Assembly (NCBI RefSeq): GCF_000744705.1
Contig: NZ_JQML01000001.1
Coordinates: 7,326,017-7,390,016 of the forward strand
Length of the DNA: 64,000 bases
Direction: 5' to 3'
DNA from: Streptacidiphilus albus JL83
GTDB taxonomy: Bacteria; Actinomycetota; Actinomycetes; Streptomycetales; Streptomycetaceae
The notes beneath the pieces are model-generated. The model worked only from the letters and a program-made list of their open reading frames with translations, did not search any database and was not told the DNA's origin. Each line of letters starts with the position of its first letter. Positions within the stretch are counted from its first letter, which is position 1. Shown here piece by piece: positions 17,565 to 28,500 of the stretch. A program made the position numbers and the translations under genes.

Positions 17565-19703
17565 ATGACCTCGCAGTATTCGAGTCCGCGTTCCGGCAGC
17601 CGGTTACGCCGCCGCCTGGCCGCCATGGCCGGCACGACCGCCCTGGCCGCTGCGGGCCTGGTGGGCCTTGCTGCCCCGGCCGCGCACGCCGCGGGCGCCT
17701 CGACCGTCTACGTGGCCAACTTCGGCGCGAACACCGTCTCGGTGGTCAACGCCGGCACGGACACGATCACCGGCAGCATCACCGTCGGCAACAGCCCCGC
17801 CGTCATAGCGGTCAACCCGGCCCACACCCTCGCCTATGTCGCCGACTTCGGCGACGGCACCGTCTCGGCGATCAACACGGCGACCAATTCGGTCACCGCG
17901 ACCATCCCCGTCGGCAGCAGCCCCCTCTCCGTCGCGTTCACCCCGTCCGGAGCCGCCGCGTACGTCACGGACAACGGCGCCAACACGGTCTCGGTCATCA
18001 GCACCGCGACCAACACGGTCACCGCGACCATCCCCGTCGGGAGCGCGCCGAACGGGGTGGCGGTGACCCCGTCGGGCACCACCGCCTACGTGTCCAACAA
18101 CGCCGACAACACGGTCTCGGTCATCAGCACCGCAACCGACACGGTCACCGCGACCATCCCGGTCGGGGCCGCCCCCACCGCCATCGCGGTCAACCCCGCC
18201 GGAACCCTGGCCTACGTCGCCGACAACAGCAGCGACAACTCCGTCTCGGTGATCAACACCGCGACGAGCACCGTCACCGCGACCATCGCAGTCGGGGGCG
18301 CCCCGAACGGCGTCGCGTTCAACGCCGCCGGCACCCTCGCCTACACCGCCGACTTCGGCGGGAACACCGTCTCGGTGATCAACCCGGCGACCAGCACCGT
18401 CACCGCCACCGTCCCGGTCGGCAACGGCCCGGCCGAGGTCGCCGTCGACCCCTCGGGCACCGCCGTCTACGCCACCAACCTCAATGACAACACCGTCTCG
18501 GTGATCAACCCCGCGACCAACACCGTCACCGCCACGGCCAGCGGGTTCACCGGCCCGTACGGGACAGCCGTCGTCCCCGCACCGGCCGCCCCGCCCGCGG
18601 TGACCGCCGTCAGCCCGGCCCTGGGGGACGTCACCGGGGGCACGAGCGTCACCATCACCGGCACCGGCTTCACCGGCGCCACCGCGGTCAAGTTCGCCAC
18701 CCTGGCCGCGACCTCGTTCACCGTCGTCAGCGCCACCCAGATCACCGCCACCGCCCCGGCCCGCTCCACGCTCGGCCCGGTCGACGTCACCGTCACCACC
18801 CCGGCCGGCACCAGCGCCACCAGCACGGCCGACAAGTACGCCTACGTCAACACGGTCGCCAAGGCCACCGCGGACGGGCGGATCGACGTCGGCGGCCACG
18901 ACGCGAACATCTCCTTCACCGCCCGCCGCACCACCCTGGGCGGCACCATCAAGGGCAACCTGACCTACAACAACCACGATGCGAACGTCAAGATCAAGCA
19001 GGCCACCATCACCACGTTCTACCTGACCGCTCCGAACACCGCCTACGCCGCGGGCACCGCCCAGTGCACCATCGGCGCAACCACCAGCACCTGCCCGTTC
19101 AGCATCACCGTCGTCGACAACGGCGACCACGGCGACTGCGCCCCCCACCTGGACACCGTCACCCTGACCTACAACACCACCACCGTCGGCGGCCGACTCG
19201 AAGACGGCCAGGTCGAGGTCTCCCCGGAGACCGGCGGCAACGGCCACTCCACCACCCGGACCCTCACCCCCGCCACCGCCCACCAGCTCAAAGCCATCCC
19301 GGCCACCGATCCGGTCGTCGACGCGACACCGATCAGCGCCGCCATGGACGGCGGATTCTCCGCATCCCTGCTGGGCGTCAACCTGTCCGGCGCACGCTGC
19401 GCCACCTCCGCCCTGGCCTACACCGACGGCACCGCCTACGGCGACACCACCTGCCGACTGCTGGGCCTGCTCGGCATCAACATCGACCTCGACGTCCACC
19501 TGACCGGCGCCACCATCGCCACCGGCGGCACCACCGCCACCGTCACCGGAACCGCCACCGTCACCGTCGCCGGCCTCCTGCCGGTGACGCTGCCCGCCAC
19601 CGAGGTCCTGAACAGCAGCGGCACCACCGGCCTGCAACTCACCATCGGCGGCGTCGCCCTGCCGACCCTGCCGATCGGCACCGGAGCCGTACAGATCGGC
19701 TGA
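17565..19703 (+). CDS. Secreted YVTN beta-propeller protein with one IPT/TIG domain, 712 aa
   Basis: ATG with GAGGGGAG five bases upstream. The signal peptide runs LRRRLAAMAGTTALAAAGL to AAHA-A (about residue 42). Seven YVTN-type repeats follow (about 45-345), each with VSVINTATNTVTATI-like strands, then one TIG domain (VTAVSPALGDVTGG to KYAYVN, about 345-430). The C-terminal 280 residues are a beta-rich region with Cys pairs (AQCTIGATTSTCPF) and no recognised family. It is a paralogue of the divergent gene at 14714 but has one TIG domain instead of three and an unrelated tail. It is exported, and a surface or matrix function is inferred. Confidence 0.88.
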   Translation: MTSQYSSPRSGSRLRRRLAAMAGTTALAAAGLVGLAAPAAHAAGASTVYVANFGANTVSVVNAGTDTITGSITVGNSPAVIAVNPAHTLAYVADFGDGTVSAINTATNSVTATIPVGSSPLSVAFTPSGAAAYVTDNGANTVSVISTATNTVTATIPVGSAPNGVAVTPSGTTAYVSNNADNTVSVISTATDTVTATIPVGAAPTAIAVNPAGTLAYVADNSSDNSVSVINTATSTVTATIAVGGAPNGVAFNAAGTLAYTADFGGNTVSVINPATSTVTATVPVGNGPAEVAVDPSGTAVYATNLNDNTVSVINPATNTVTATASGFTGPYGTAVVPAPAAPPAVTAVSPALGDVTGGTSVTITGTGFTGATAVKFATLAATSFTVVSATQITATAPARSTLGPVDVTVTTPAGTSATSTADKYAYVNTVAKATADGRIDVGGHDANISFTARRTTLGGTIKGNLTYNNHDANVKIKQATITTFYLTAPNTAYAAGTAQCTIGATTSTCPFSITVVDNGDHGDCAPHLDTVTLTYNTTTVGGRLEDGQVEVSPETGGNGHSTTRTLTPATAHQLKAIPATDPVVDATPISAAMDGGFSASLLGVNLSGARCATSALAYTDGTAYGDTTCRLLGLLGINIDLDVHLTGATIATGGTTATVTGTATVTVAGLLPVTLPATEVLNSSGTTGLQLTIGGVALPTLPIGTGAVQIG

Positions 19704-19883
19704 CCACCGAAACCGGCGAACCAACGGAGCACGGCCACCGCTCAACCATGACCATAGTTCCTGATATTCAACCGAATATGGCCGCTGAGCTGGGAAAATA
19801 GCGGGAATTTGGGTGTGTGAACGGTCTTCGGGTGCGGCAGTGATGGAGTGATGGCGGGTCACTCGATGCCCTTGGAGGCGGCC

Positions 19884-20378
19884 GTGGTTTCGGTGGACAG
19901 CTTGCTCGACGAGCACGAGGTAGCGGTCCGTGCGCGGATCGATGGCCTGCGGGAGGAGGCCGTGCGCGTCACGGCGGATCTGGAGGAGGCCGAGCGGGCG
20001 CTGGCGCATGTTGCCATTACCCGGGCGACGCTGGGACTGGTGGTCGCGGGGCGGCCCGTCGTGGTCCAGGCCGAGATCCCGGCCACGCAGTCGCCGGCCG
20101 GGACGGTAGGGGGTGGGACCGCCTGCGCGGTGAGTCTGCCGCCTTGGCGTGAGGACCTGACGGTGGCCGCGCTTCCCGACCACTACCAGCGGTTGTGGCT
20201 GGCCTTGCGGGATGCGGTGGCACCGGTGCGGGCGAGGGAGTTGGCCGTGCTTCTGGGGCTGGAGCCCAGTGCCTCGAAGGTCGAGGGTGTGCGTGCGAAG
20301 CTCAAGCGGCTGGTGGACCGCGGCTGGGCGGTGGAGGAGTCGGCCGGGGTGTTCCGGGCCGGCACGGGGTTGCGGTAG
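19884..20378 (+). CDS. IS-borne accessory protein, coiled coil plus winged-helix-like domain, about 164 aa
   Basis: The GTG at 19884 is preferred because GGAGG lies five bases upstream; ATG at 19851 is also possible. The first 70 residues form a charged helix with heptads (LLDEHEVAVRARIDGLREE, ADLEEAERALAHV). The C-terminal 80 residues look like a winged helix: LWLALRDAVAPVRARELAVL, LGLEPSASKVEGVRAKLKRL, then VDRGWAVEESAGVFR. It lies inside the IS boundaries, tail-to-tail with the transposase gene (14-bp gap). I suggest a DNA-binding helper or regulator of the transposase. The family is not named from memory with certainty. Confidence 0.65.
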   Translation: MVSVDSLLDEHEVAVRARIDGLREEAVRVTADLEEAERALAHVAITRATLGLVVAGRPVVVQAEIPATQSPAGTVGGGTACAVSLPPWREDLTVAALPDHYQRLWLALRDAVAPVRARELAVLLGLEPSASKVEGVRAKLKRLVDRGWAVEESAGVFRAGTGLR

Positions 20379-20392
20379 GCGGGCCTGGGTGC

Positions 20393-21193
20393 TCAGCGGG
20401 CGAGGCGGCGGGCCATGACGAGCGTCATCGCCCAGTGGACCATGGCCTGGTGGCTGGTCGGCAGGCGTTCGTAGTCGCGCACGCAGCGTCGTCGTCGCAC
20501 GATCCACGACAGTGTGCGCTCCACCACCCAGCGGCGTGGCAGGACGACGAAGCCCTTCATGTCGTCGGTGCGTTTGACGATCTCCAGCTGTAGCCGCAGC
20601 TTCTCCTTCGTCCAGGTGACCAGTCGGCCCGCGTAGCCGCCGTCGGCCCACACGTGGCTGACGCGCGGGCATGCGCGGTGCAGGCGTTCCAGCAGTGGCA
20701 TCGCGCCGTCGCGGTCCTGGACGTCGGCGGCGGTGGCCACCACGTCGAGCAGCAGGCCCGTGGTGTCCACCGCGATGTGCCGCTTGGTCCCGTTGACCTT
20801 CTTGGCCCCGTCGTAACCGCGCCTGTCTGCGCCGACGGTCTCCGCGGCCCGCAGGGACTGTGCGTCGATGACCGCGGCTGTCGGCTCCGGCGGGCGGCCC
20901 TGCTTCTCGCGGCAGCGCCGGCGCAGACGGTCGTGCAGCACCTTCAGCAGGCCCTGGTCGCGCCAGCGTCGAAAGAACCGGTAGGCCGCCGCCCAGTGCG
21001 GGAAGTCCACCGGCAGCGCGCGCCACTTGGTGCCGTTGTCGTCGACGTAGAGCATCGCGTCGATCATCTCGCGGTGGCAGTAGCCCTCCGGCTGGCCGCC
21101 ACGGCCCTGCATCCAGGCGGGCAGCGGAAGAGACGGGGCGATCGCCCGCCACTGCGCGTCCGTCAGATCCGTGGGATAGGCCGGCCGACGCAT
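20393..21193 (-). CDS. IS5-family transposase, 266 aa
   Basis: The N-terminus LTDAQWRAIAPSLPLPAW is the usual IS5-type start. DDE residues are visible in order: Asp in AAVIDAQSLRAA, Asp in VWADGGYAGRL, Glu in RWVVERTLSWI. GYDGAKKVNGTKRHIAVDTT is the conserved middle block. The frame is intact to the C-terminus (MVHWAMTLVMARRLAR). The ATG at 21193 is chosen by homology; the frame is open further upstream. The gene is probably functional. Confidence 0.9.
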   Translation of the reverse strand: MRRPAYPTDLTDAQWRAIAPSLPLPAWMQGRGGQPEGYCHREMIDAMLYVDDNGTKWRALPVDFPHWAAAYRFFRRWRDQGLLKVLHDRLRRRCREKQGRPPEPTAAVIDAQSLRAAETVGADRRGYDGAKKVNGTKRHIAVDTTGLLLDVVATAADVQDRDGAMPLLERLHRACPRVSHVWADGGYAGRLVTWTKEKLRLQLEIVKRTDDMKGFVVLPRRWVVERTLSWIVRRRRCVRDYERLPTSHQAMVHWAMTLVMARRLAR

Positions 21194-21427
21194 CGCACGA
21201 TTGCCAGCGTTTCCGTACTGGTGAGCGACACAAGTACACGACAGGACAGCTGAGTTGCGCTCATCGACAGCGGGCGCGTACAAAAGGGGCAACAGGGCCT
21301 CCAGCGTGCTCGTTCGGACTCGACATCCTCTGAGCTACGCAGAAGGCCCTGTCTTCATGCGCGGATCCTCCAGTGCGCCCCCGCCACACGCCACATTCGG
21401 TTGAATATCAGGCACATAGACCCGAGC

Positions 21428-21464
21428 CCCGGCCGGACCGTTCACCATGAACGGTCCGGCCGGG
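21428..21464 (+). terminator. Strong hairpin, probable terminator of propeller gene B displaced by the IS
   Basis: A 17-bp perfect stem (arm CCCGGCCGGACCGTTCA) with a 3-nt loop. It lies eight bases outside the right target duplication of the IS, so before insertion it would have been about 60 bp after the stop at 19703. Confidence 0.7.
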
Positions 21465-21569
21465 CAACCTCGACTCAAGCCTGACCTCCCGAAGGATCAA
21501 CGCGGGGCTACACCAGCGCGCGAAGACCCCGGGACAAGACCGCGTCCTCGCCCCGCTCCGCACAGCCAA

Positions 21570-21602
21570 GGACGCCCCCTGCCACCGTGGCAGGGGGCGT
21601 CC
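21570..21602. terminator. Second hairpin in the 21.4-22.5 kb gap
   Basis: A 33-nt nearly perfect palindrome with arms GGACGCCCCCTGCCAC and its complement around one C; a 15-bp stem with a 3-nt loop. It could act in both directions. Confidence 0.55.
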
Positions 21603-22559
21603 TGCCACACCCGCCAAAGACCGACGCCTCCCGACCAGGCGGACCAGCAACGGCGCTCAGCGGAGCACCCCACTTCCCTGACCGACGGACGAAGCGGGCT
21701 GACGAGCGACCCTGGCCGATTGCCGAGATCCTCATCAAAGGCGAGGCGGTTGGGGGACATGGAACACCTCGGTCAGAGCTACGACGTAGTGCAGGTGGGG
21801 CTTCTCGGTCTCCCCATTGGGAGATCCAAGGGCCGCTCTGCAATCGACGGTGCCCGTTCTGGACCGGCATCGCACACCTCTGCCCGCACCGTCAGCGGTC
21901 TTGTTTCTGTGCGGCGGCCGAACCCTGCAGCCGCTGCCTCGGGTGTTCCGGAGCTCCGCCGTCGATGCCGATCCCGTCCCGATGCCGGCATAGGTTCACA
22001 AGGGGTGGGTTCAACAGCGGCACAAGCCAGTGATCGTGGCGGTCGTGCCTGCCGTCAGGGTTCGCAGCTGGAGCCGATGGCGGTGTTTTGGGAGCGGACT
22101 GATAGGTCAGTGCGACGGCGGCCGGGTCGGTCCAGGCTCTGGAGGACGGGGTGTCAAGTCCTCAGGTGGCCAGTCTGTGGACTGGAAGCGGACAACTGCG
22201 CGGAGCGCCGACGGACCGAACGGCTGGGGTTGTTGTTCTACTGCGGTGAGGCGGGTGGATATGCCAGGGTAGCGACCGCAGGGTGCACGGTCAGATCCGT
22301 TGTTCAACAGGGTAGTTGTCGTGTCTTCGGCCTTCCCGGAGTCGGCCTTTCGGTTCTCGTTCCTGCTCTTCCGTTCGCAGAGTGCTCGGTGTCGAAGTGT
22401 GTGGCACGGGTGGTCCTGAGGTGTGGTGCGCTCGTGGATCGCTTGGTGCCGGTGTGCCTGCCGGGGCCGGCGACCACGTGTCTTTCGACGTCCTTGTGGT
22501 GGGCGTTCACAGGCGGTCCGCCGTGGGGGCGGGCTCTGCGGTCGAGGAGAGTGTGGCTG
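21603..22559. other. Long non-coding stretch upstream of the giant LamG gene
   Basis: The plus-strand frame of the giant gene stays open back to 21447, but the predicted residues are compositionally unlike protein (runs of R, P, S) and show no conservation-like pattern. I place the gene start at 22560. The stretch probably contains the promoter and a long leader; I recognise nothing else. Confidence 0.4.
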
Positions 22560-25500
22560 ATGCAGGACAGAACACTGACGAAGGTCTACCGGGACAAGGC
22601 GTACGTGTCGACGACGACGGTGCGTCACGGCGGCACGACGGTGGCGTTCGCGATGGACAACCAGCAGCGGATCTACTACAGCGTGCTGGACCTGGAGTCG
22701 GCCCAGGATGTGCGCGGGCCGCTGGATGCGGCGTACTGGAACGCGGATCCGGGCCTGCTGGCGTTCCCCTCGGAGATCGTCGACCCGGGGTCGCCGGCGC
22801 CGGTGGCGATGGTGATGCCGACGGTCAAGAAGGGCAGCCGGGTCGAGACGGCGCCGGAGAAGCTGTTCGCGGGTGAGAGCGATCCGTTCCTGTCGAGCAC
22901 GGCGCGGCTGACCGCGGCGGCGCCGATCCAGGTGGTCTCCGACGGCCGGTACATCCTGGTGTTCCGGCAGTCGATCGGCGCGGACGACCCGAACGCGGTG
23001 TTCCAGACGTCGGGGACCGCGCTGTCGGGGGATCCGGCGCGCACCGACTACACGATGACCACCGGGCCGAATCCGGCGAAGATCGCGCCGGTGGACGCCT
23101 CACTGCTGGTGGACCGGTTCGTGCTGGTGGGCTCGGTCCTCAAGCCGGTGGTCGAGGTGCGCTACCAGCGCAGCCGCAGCAAGTTCGCCCCGGCCGCCGA
23201 GGGCACGGACACGCTGGGCACCCGGGACATGGACGGGAAGCTGTTCTACGAGCCCACGAGCAAGCTCTCGTTCGTGCGGCGGGTCCAGGACGGCGGGTTC
23301 GCGGTGCTGCTGCTGCCCACCGCGGTGGACGGGGTCTCGCGCTGGCAGCTGTTCGTGAACAACACGGCCAAGGGGCAGATCGACTCGTTCAGCTGCGAGC
23401 AGGGCAAGGACGGGCTGTTCAACATCGCGGGCACCCAGCTGTACACGAGTCCGGACCCCAGGTTCGCGTCCTCGGTGCTGGAGCGGGAGCCGGGGATCGA
23501 CCCGAACACCAGGCTTCCGCTGGTGCCGGTGCCGGCCTCGACCGACCGGGCGGGCACCGCGCTGCGGTTCTCGGCGGGGCCGCCGTGCGTGCTGAAACTG
23601 GTGAACATCAACATGGCGGCCGGGACGGGCGCGTGCACCTTCGAGGCGTGGGTGCGGCCCACCATGCCGTCGGGAACGATCGCGGCCACCTACGACGAGA
23701 GCCGCGCGGACGGATTCCACCTGGGGGTGAATGCTTCGGGCCGGCTGTGGATCGGCCAGGGCAGTGGCGGTTGGAGTGTGACCGGCTCGCAGGCGCTGAC
23801 GATGGGCGTCTACACGCATGTGGCGGCGGTGTTCGACCAGTTGACGGTCACGCTCTTCGTCAACGGCGTGAGCGTGGGAACCGGCGCGGTGCCGGTGGCG
23901 GTGGGACCGTCCTGCGTGGACTACCTGGGCAGCCGCAGCGTGGCGGGCCAGGTAGTCGAGCAGTTCGTCGGGGACATCGACGAGGTGCGGCTGTGGAACC
24001 GGGCCCGCACGGCGGCGGACTTCGCCGACCGCGGCCGGCGCCTGGTGGGCATAGAACCGGGCCTGGTGACCTATTACCGGTTCGACGAGGGCGCGGGCGG
24101 CCTGACCGCGAACCAGTGCGACAACGCTTCGCCCGCGATGCTGAACGGCCCGGTGTGGGTGGCCTCGGACGCGCCGGCGGGGGACGGCCCGGGCCTGTCG
24201 CGGGACGTGTTCACCTTCGGCCCCAGCACGGCCGTGCGCCAGGCGGCCGGGCCGCTGGCCGCGACGCTCTACTTCCAGCAGGAGCCCGCCCCCACCGGCT
24301 ACGGCGCCGCGCCCACACAAGAGAAGCGACAGGCCCGGGTGCTGCTGGCCTGCGCCACAACGGGTCCGGCGCCCACCGGCGGGTCGGCGGACCGCCGCTA
24401 CGTGGCCACGGTGGACTTCGCGCTGACGCGCGACGGGCGGCTGGCCATGGTACCGACCCTGGTGCCGCTGGCCGAGGTCGGCAAGCCCGCCCCCACCCAG
24501 AACCTGGACACGATCACCGCTGCACAGAACCGCGTCACGGCGGCGCAGACCCAACTGGCGACCGACCAGGCGCAGGCCGACCTGTTGCAGCCCACCTTGA
24601 ACTACATCGCCGACATCGCCCGCTTCAGCTTCCGCGACCAGCAGCGCGCCCTCCTGGTGCGCACCGTGCCGCCGCTGCGGCTGGCCGCCGACCGGCTGGG
24701 TTTCGACCAGGCGCAGCTGGCTGCGGCGCAGCAGGCGCTGGCGACGCTGACGGGAGGGATGCAGGGCGGTTCGGAGGTGGTGCTAGCCATGCCCAAGGTC
24801 TCCACCGACCGCGAGGGCCTGAGTGTGTACGCGTCGCTGCTGACGTTCGCGTGGACCACAGACGCGCCCTCCTTGCTGGAGAGTTCGACCGGTGACGTGG
24901 TGCTGTACTTCCGAGGCGGGAACGGGCAGTTCTTCTCGGCCTACTACGCCGCCGACGTCTCGCGGGCGACGCGGACGATCGCGGTGGGCACCGGTCAGCT
25001 GACGCTGCTGGCGCGCGACAGCGCCGCGACACTGGCCGATTTCGCGCTGAGCGTCGCCGACGGCGCCACCGCCGACCTGTGCCAGGTCACGGTCACCGCC
25101 GGTGCGGTCACCGAGACGTTCCCCGGCGTCCCGCGCCAGGCCACCGCCTTCGCGCAGGTGCTGAACGGGGTCCGCCCGCCGGGCACCGTCCTGGGCACCG
25201 TCGGCTCGGCCCAGGGCCAGATCATCGAACTGGCCGCCGCGCTGACCCAACCCCTGGCCGCGGGCGCGGCGATCTCCGTGGGCGGCCAGGTCCGCACCGT
25301 GGCCGCGGCGGTGTCGGCCGGAGCCAACAAGATCACCGTCACTGCGAACGGCGACTTGAGCGGCACGGTCGGCCAGCAGCTGCGGACCGCGTTGTACGAC
25401 TATGCGACCGCGACCTGCACCACGGTGGGCGCGGTGCTGGACCGGGGCTCGCAGATCGTGGGCGTGAACCTCCTCAACCCGAGTGCGCCGGTGCCCAACG

Positions 25501-28500
25501 GGGCCGCCGCCGACGGGGCGGGCCCGCTGGTTCCGCGCTGGCACGGCAACTCTCCGGGGCGCGCGCTGTCCTTCGACGGCAAGGCCCAGTACCTCAGCCT
25601 GCCGCAGGCCGGCTGGCCGAAGGTCACCTCGCCGGCCGACCTGACGGTGGAGGCGTGGGTGAACCCGTCCATGACCAGCAGCCGGTCCCGGATCTGGCAC
25701 GCCGCCGTCCCCGGCGCCCCCTACACCCTGGCCCTGGAACCGGGCGCGCCCACCAGCGCCTTTGCCCTGGACGGGAGCAGCTGGGTGGACTGCGGCAGCG
25801 GCATCGCCCTGGCCGGGCAGAGCTTCACCATCGAGGTGTGGGCCAGGCGCCTGAACGGCGGCCGCCAGGACACGCTGTTCGGACACGGCGGCCTCACTAT
25901 GACGGATCCGAACCTGTACCTGGGCTTCAACCAGGCCAACCAGATGCTCTTCGGCTGGTCCGGCGACGAGCTGGCCACCCCGTCGCTGGCCGTGGACCTG
26001 GGCTGGCACTGCTGGTCGGCCTCCTTCGACGTGTCCACCGGGATCCGCACCCTGTACTGCGACGGGATCCAGGTCGCCCAGGGCCAGGCGAACGCCCCGT
26101 ACTCCGGGGCCGGGCGCACCATGCTGGGCGTCGCCGGCTGGGGCGGGGGCTGGGCCGCGGATGCCATCGTGGACGAGTACCGGTTGTGGGGTCGGGTCCG
26201 CACTCCGGACGAGATCGCGGCGTTCGTGAACCGTCAGCTCAGCGGGCAGGAGCCCGGACTGCTGGGCTACTGGAGCTTCCCCGGCGCCTCCACCGTGGAC
26301 CGTTCCGGCAACGGCCACGACGGGATCATGGTCGGGAAGCCCATCCTGACCCAGAGCGCCCAGCGCGGCTTCTCGCTGGCAGCCGGTGTCGGCACGCAGT
26401 TCTTCCGCAGCCAGGAGGCGTTCCCCGCAGGCGACTGGTCCCATGTGGCGATGGCGTTCCGCCAGGACTGGGCGATGGCCATGGACGGGGACGGCTACCT
26501 GGACGCGGGCGGCCCCGACGGCCTGGACCTGGTCGACGACCTGACCCTGGAGGCGTTCGTCCGGCTCGACACCCTGGGCACCGTCCACGGCCTGATCGGC
26601 AAGGGCGCCATCGGTTCGGGCAAGGCGGCCTCAGCCGTGCCCTACAGCTTCTACGTCGAGTCCGACGGCCAGCTCGCGTTCACCTTCGAGTCCGGCGCCG
26701 GGGGCAGGGGCCAGCAGCAGGTCTTCCGCTCGGGCAGCGTCCTCAAGGCGGGGGTGTTCACAAAGGTTGCGGTGACCCGCAAGAGCGGCGAGGACAAGTC
26801 CGGCACCGTCGGCATCCGCTTCTACATCAACGGCCAGGTCGTGGGCGGCGACCCGCAGACGTACGGCGGGCCCAAACCTGTGGGCAACGACGCCAACTGC
26901 GAGATCGGCCGCTACCGGATCAGCACGTCGGCGCTCGGCCTGCGCGGCACCCTGGCCGAGGCGCGGATCTGGAACGTGGCCCGCGACAAGGGCCAGATCG
27001 GTGCGCCGGTCACCGCCAAGTCGCAGGGCCTGGTGGCCTGGTGGGGCTTCCACGAGAGCGCCGGCGCGACCACCGCCGACGGCTGCGACTCCTACCCCGC
27101 CCAGGTCCGCGGCCCGCTCCGGGTGCGCACGCCCGACCCGGCTGGCAACAGCCTGACCTTCTACCACAGCGGCAACCCCAGCATCGCCGTCCTGGACACC
27201 GTCATCGACGATCTCACCGTCATGGGCCCCAACCAGGTCACCGCTGCCGCGAGGACGGACGCCTCCGGCCAGCCCACCGAGGTCCTCACCGGCGCGCTGG
27301 ACGAACTGCGGGTCTGGCGCACCTGCCGCACCCAGGAACAGCTCCTGGACAACATGTTCACCCGCCTGCGCGGTGAACGCGGCGACCTGATGGCCTACTA
27401 CCCCTTCGACAACGCCTCCACCGTCCCCGGCGCCACCGTCACCGACGCCGGACTGCAGGGCTGCGACCTGACCCCCTCGGCCACCGCCCCGGGCATCGTC
27501 CTGTCCACCGCACCGATCTCCGACGACACCGCCGAGGTCCGCTCCGCGCTGACCGGCACCCTGACCCCCTTCAGCGCCCTGGTCACCGGCACCCCCAGCG
27601 CCTCGGAGTACGCCGACCTGCAGCGCGACGCCCACGGCAAGACGATCGGCGTCATGAAGAGGTCCTACACCTCGCTGCGCGGCACCTCCTGGGTGCTGAC
27701 CACGGGCTTCAAGGTCGGGGACCTGACCACCACCTGGGTCGGGCAGGCCCAGTTCAACCCGCAGCTGGTCGGCTACCTGGAGGGCGCCCCGCCGGTCCCC
27801 TCGGAGAACCTGATCGCCGGTACCGCCGACGACTACAGCGGCGCGTCCACGGTCGGCTTCGTGCAGGCCAACACCGTCGCCAACACGATCTCCTCGGACA
27901 GCAAGACCAGCGTCGACGCCTCCGCCAAAGCCACCTTCGAGGGCTCGGTGGGCGACGACACGTTCGTCGTCGCCGCCCCGCTCGGCGCGGGCACCGCCAA
28001 ACCCCTCAGCTCCCTCAAGGCCAGCGCCGGCGGCACCGTCGAGATGAAGTACTCCAACAGCTGGAGCAACGACACCCAGGTCAGCCAGGGCGCCACCACC
28101 ACCCGCACCAGCTCGGTCACCCTGGCCGGCCACTGGGAGCCCACCGACCCCACCGCCCAGCTCAACCCCACCGCCGGCCGGCGCTGGGCCCCGGCCAACA
28201 CCGGCTTCGCCATCGTGCAGTCCGACACCGCCGACCAGTACGCGCTGCGCCTGGCCCACAGCGGGGTCCTGGTGGCCTACCGGATGGTGCCCAACCCCGA
28301 CATCCCCCGGGACTGGAACGTCATCGCGTTCCCGATCAACCCCCGCTACACCAAGCAGGGCACCCTGGACGGCCTGGTCGGCTACAGCGCCCAGGGCACC
28401 GCAGCGACCCTGCAGCCCTTTGCCGACCCGTCCTTCCCCAACGCCGGCGACGGCGGCGCCTACAGCTACTACCGGCCCCGCGAGGCGTACGCGATCAAGC

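Larger units (their letters stand above)
19758..21414. mobile_element. IS element, 1657 bp, 25-bp inverted ends, 5-bp target duplication CATAG
   Basis: The ends are inverted copies of TKCCTGATATTCAACCGAAT with R-TGGC inside (25 bp, two mismatches; 18 bp perfect). Direct CATAG copies flank them at 19753-19757 and 21415-21419. The element contains two convergent genes, a coiled-coil protein (+) and an IS5-type transposase (-). Removing it would place the propeller gene's stop about 60 bases from the strong hairpin at 21428. Confidence 0.78.

Noticed and set aside
17700..18560. Regular repeats that could be taken for a CRISPR array
   Set aside because: They are in-frame codons of YVTN propeller blades of about 120-130 bp; no spacer/repeat pattern.
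17604..21239. Open frame of 1211 codons on the minus strand across propeller gene B and the IS
   Set aside because: Gly/Asp/Arg-rich mirror of the plus-strand gene, crosses IS boundaries, no ribosome site. It is a GC-driven shadow.
21447..22559. N-terminal extension of the giant protein by 371 codons
   Set aside because: The extension spans two strong hairpins and has non-protein-like composition. The ribosome site fits ATG 22560.
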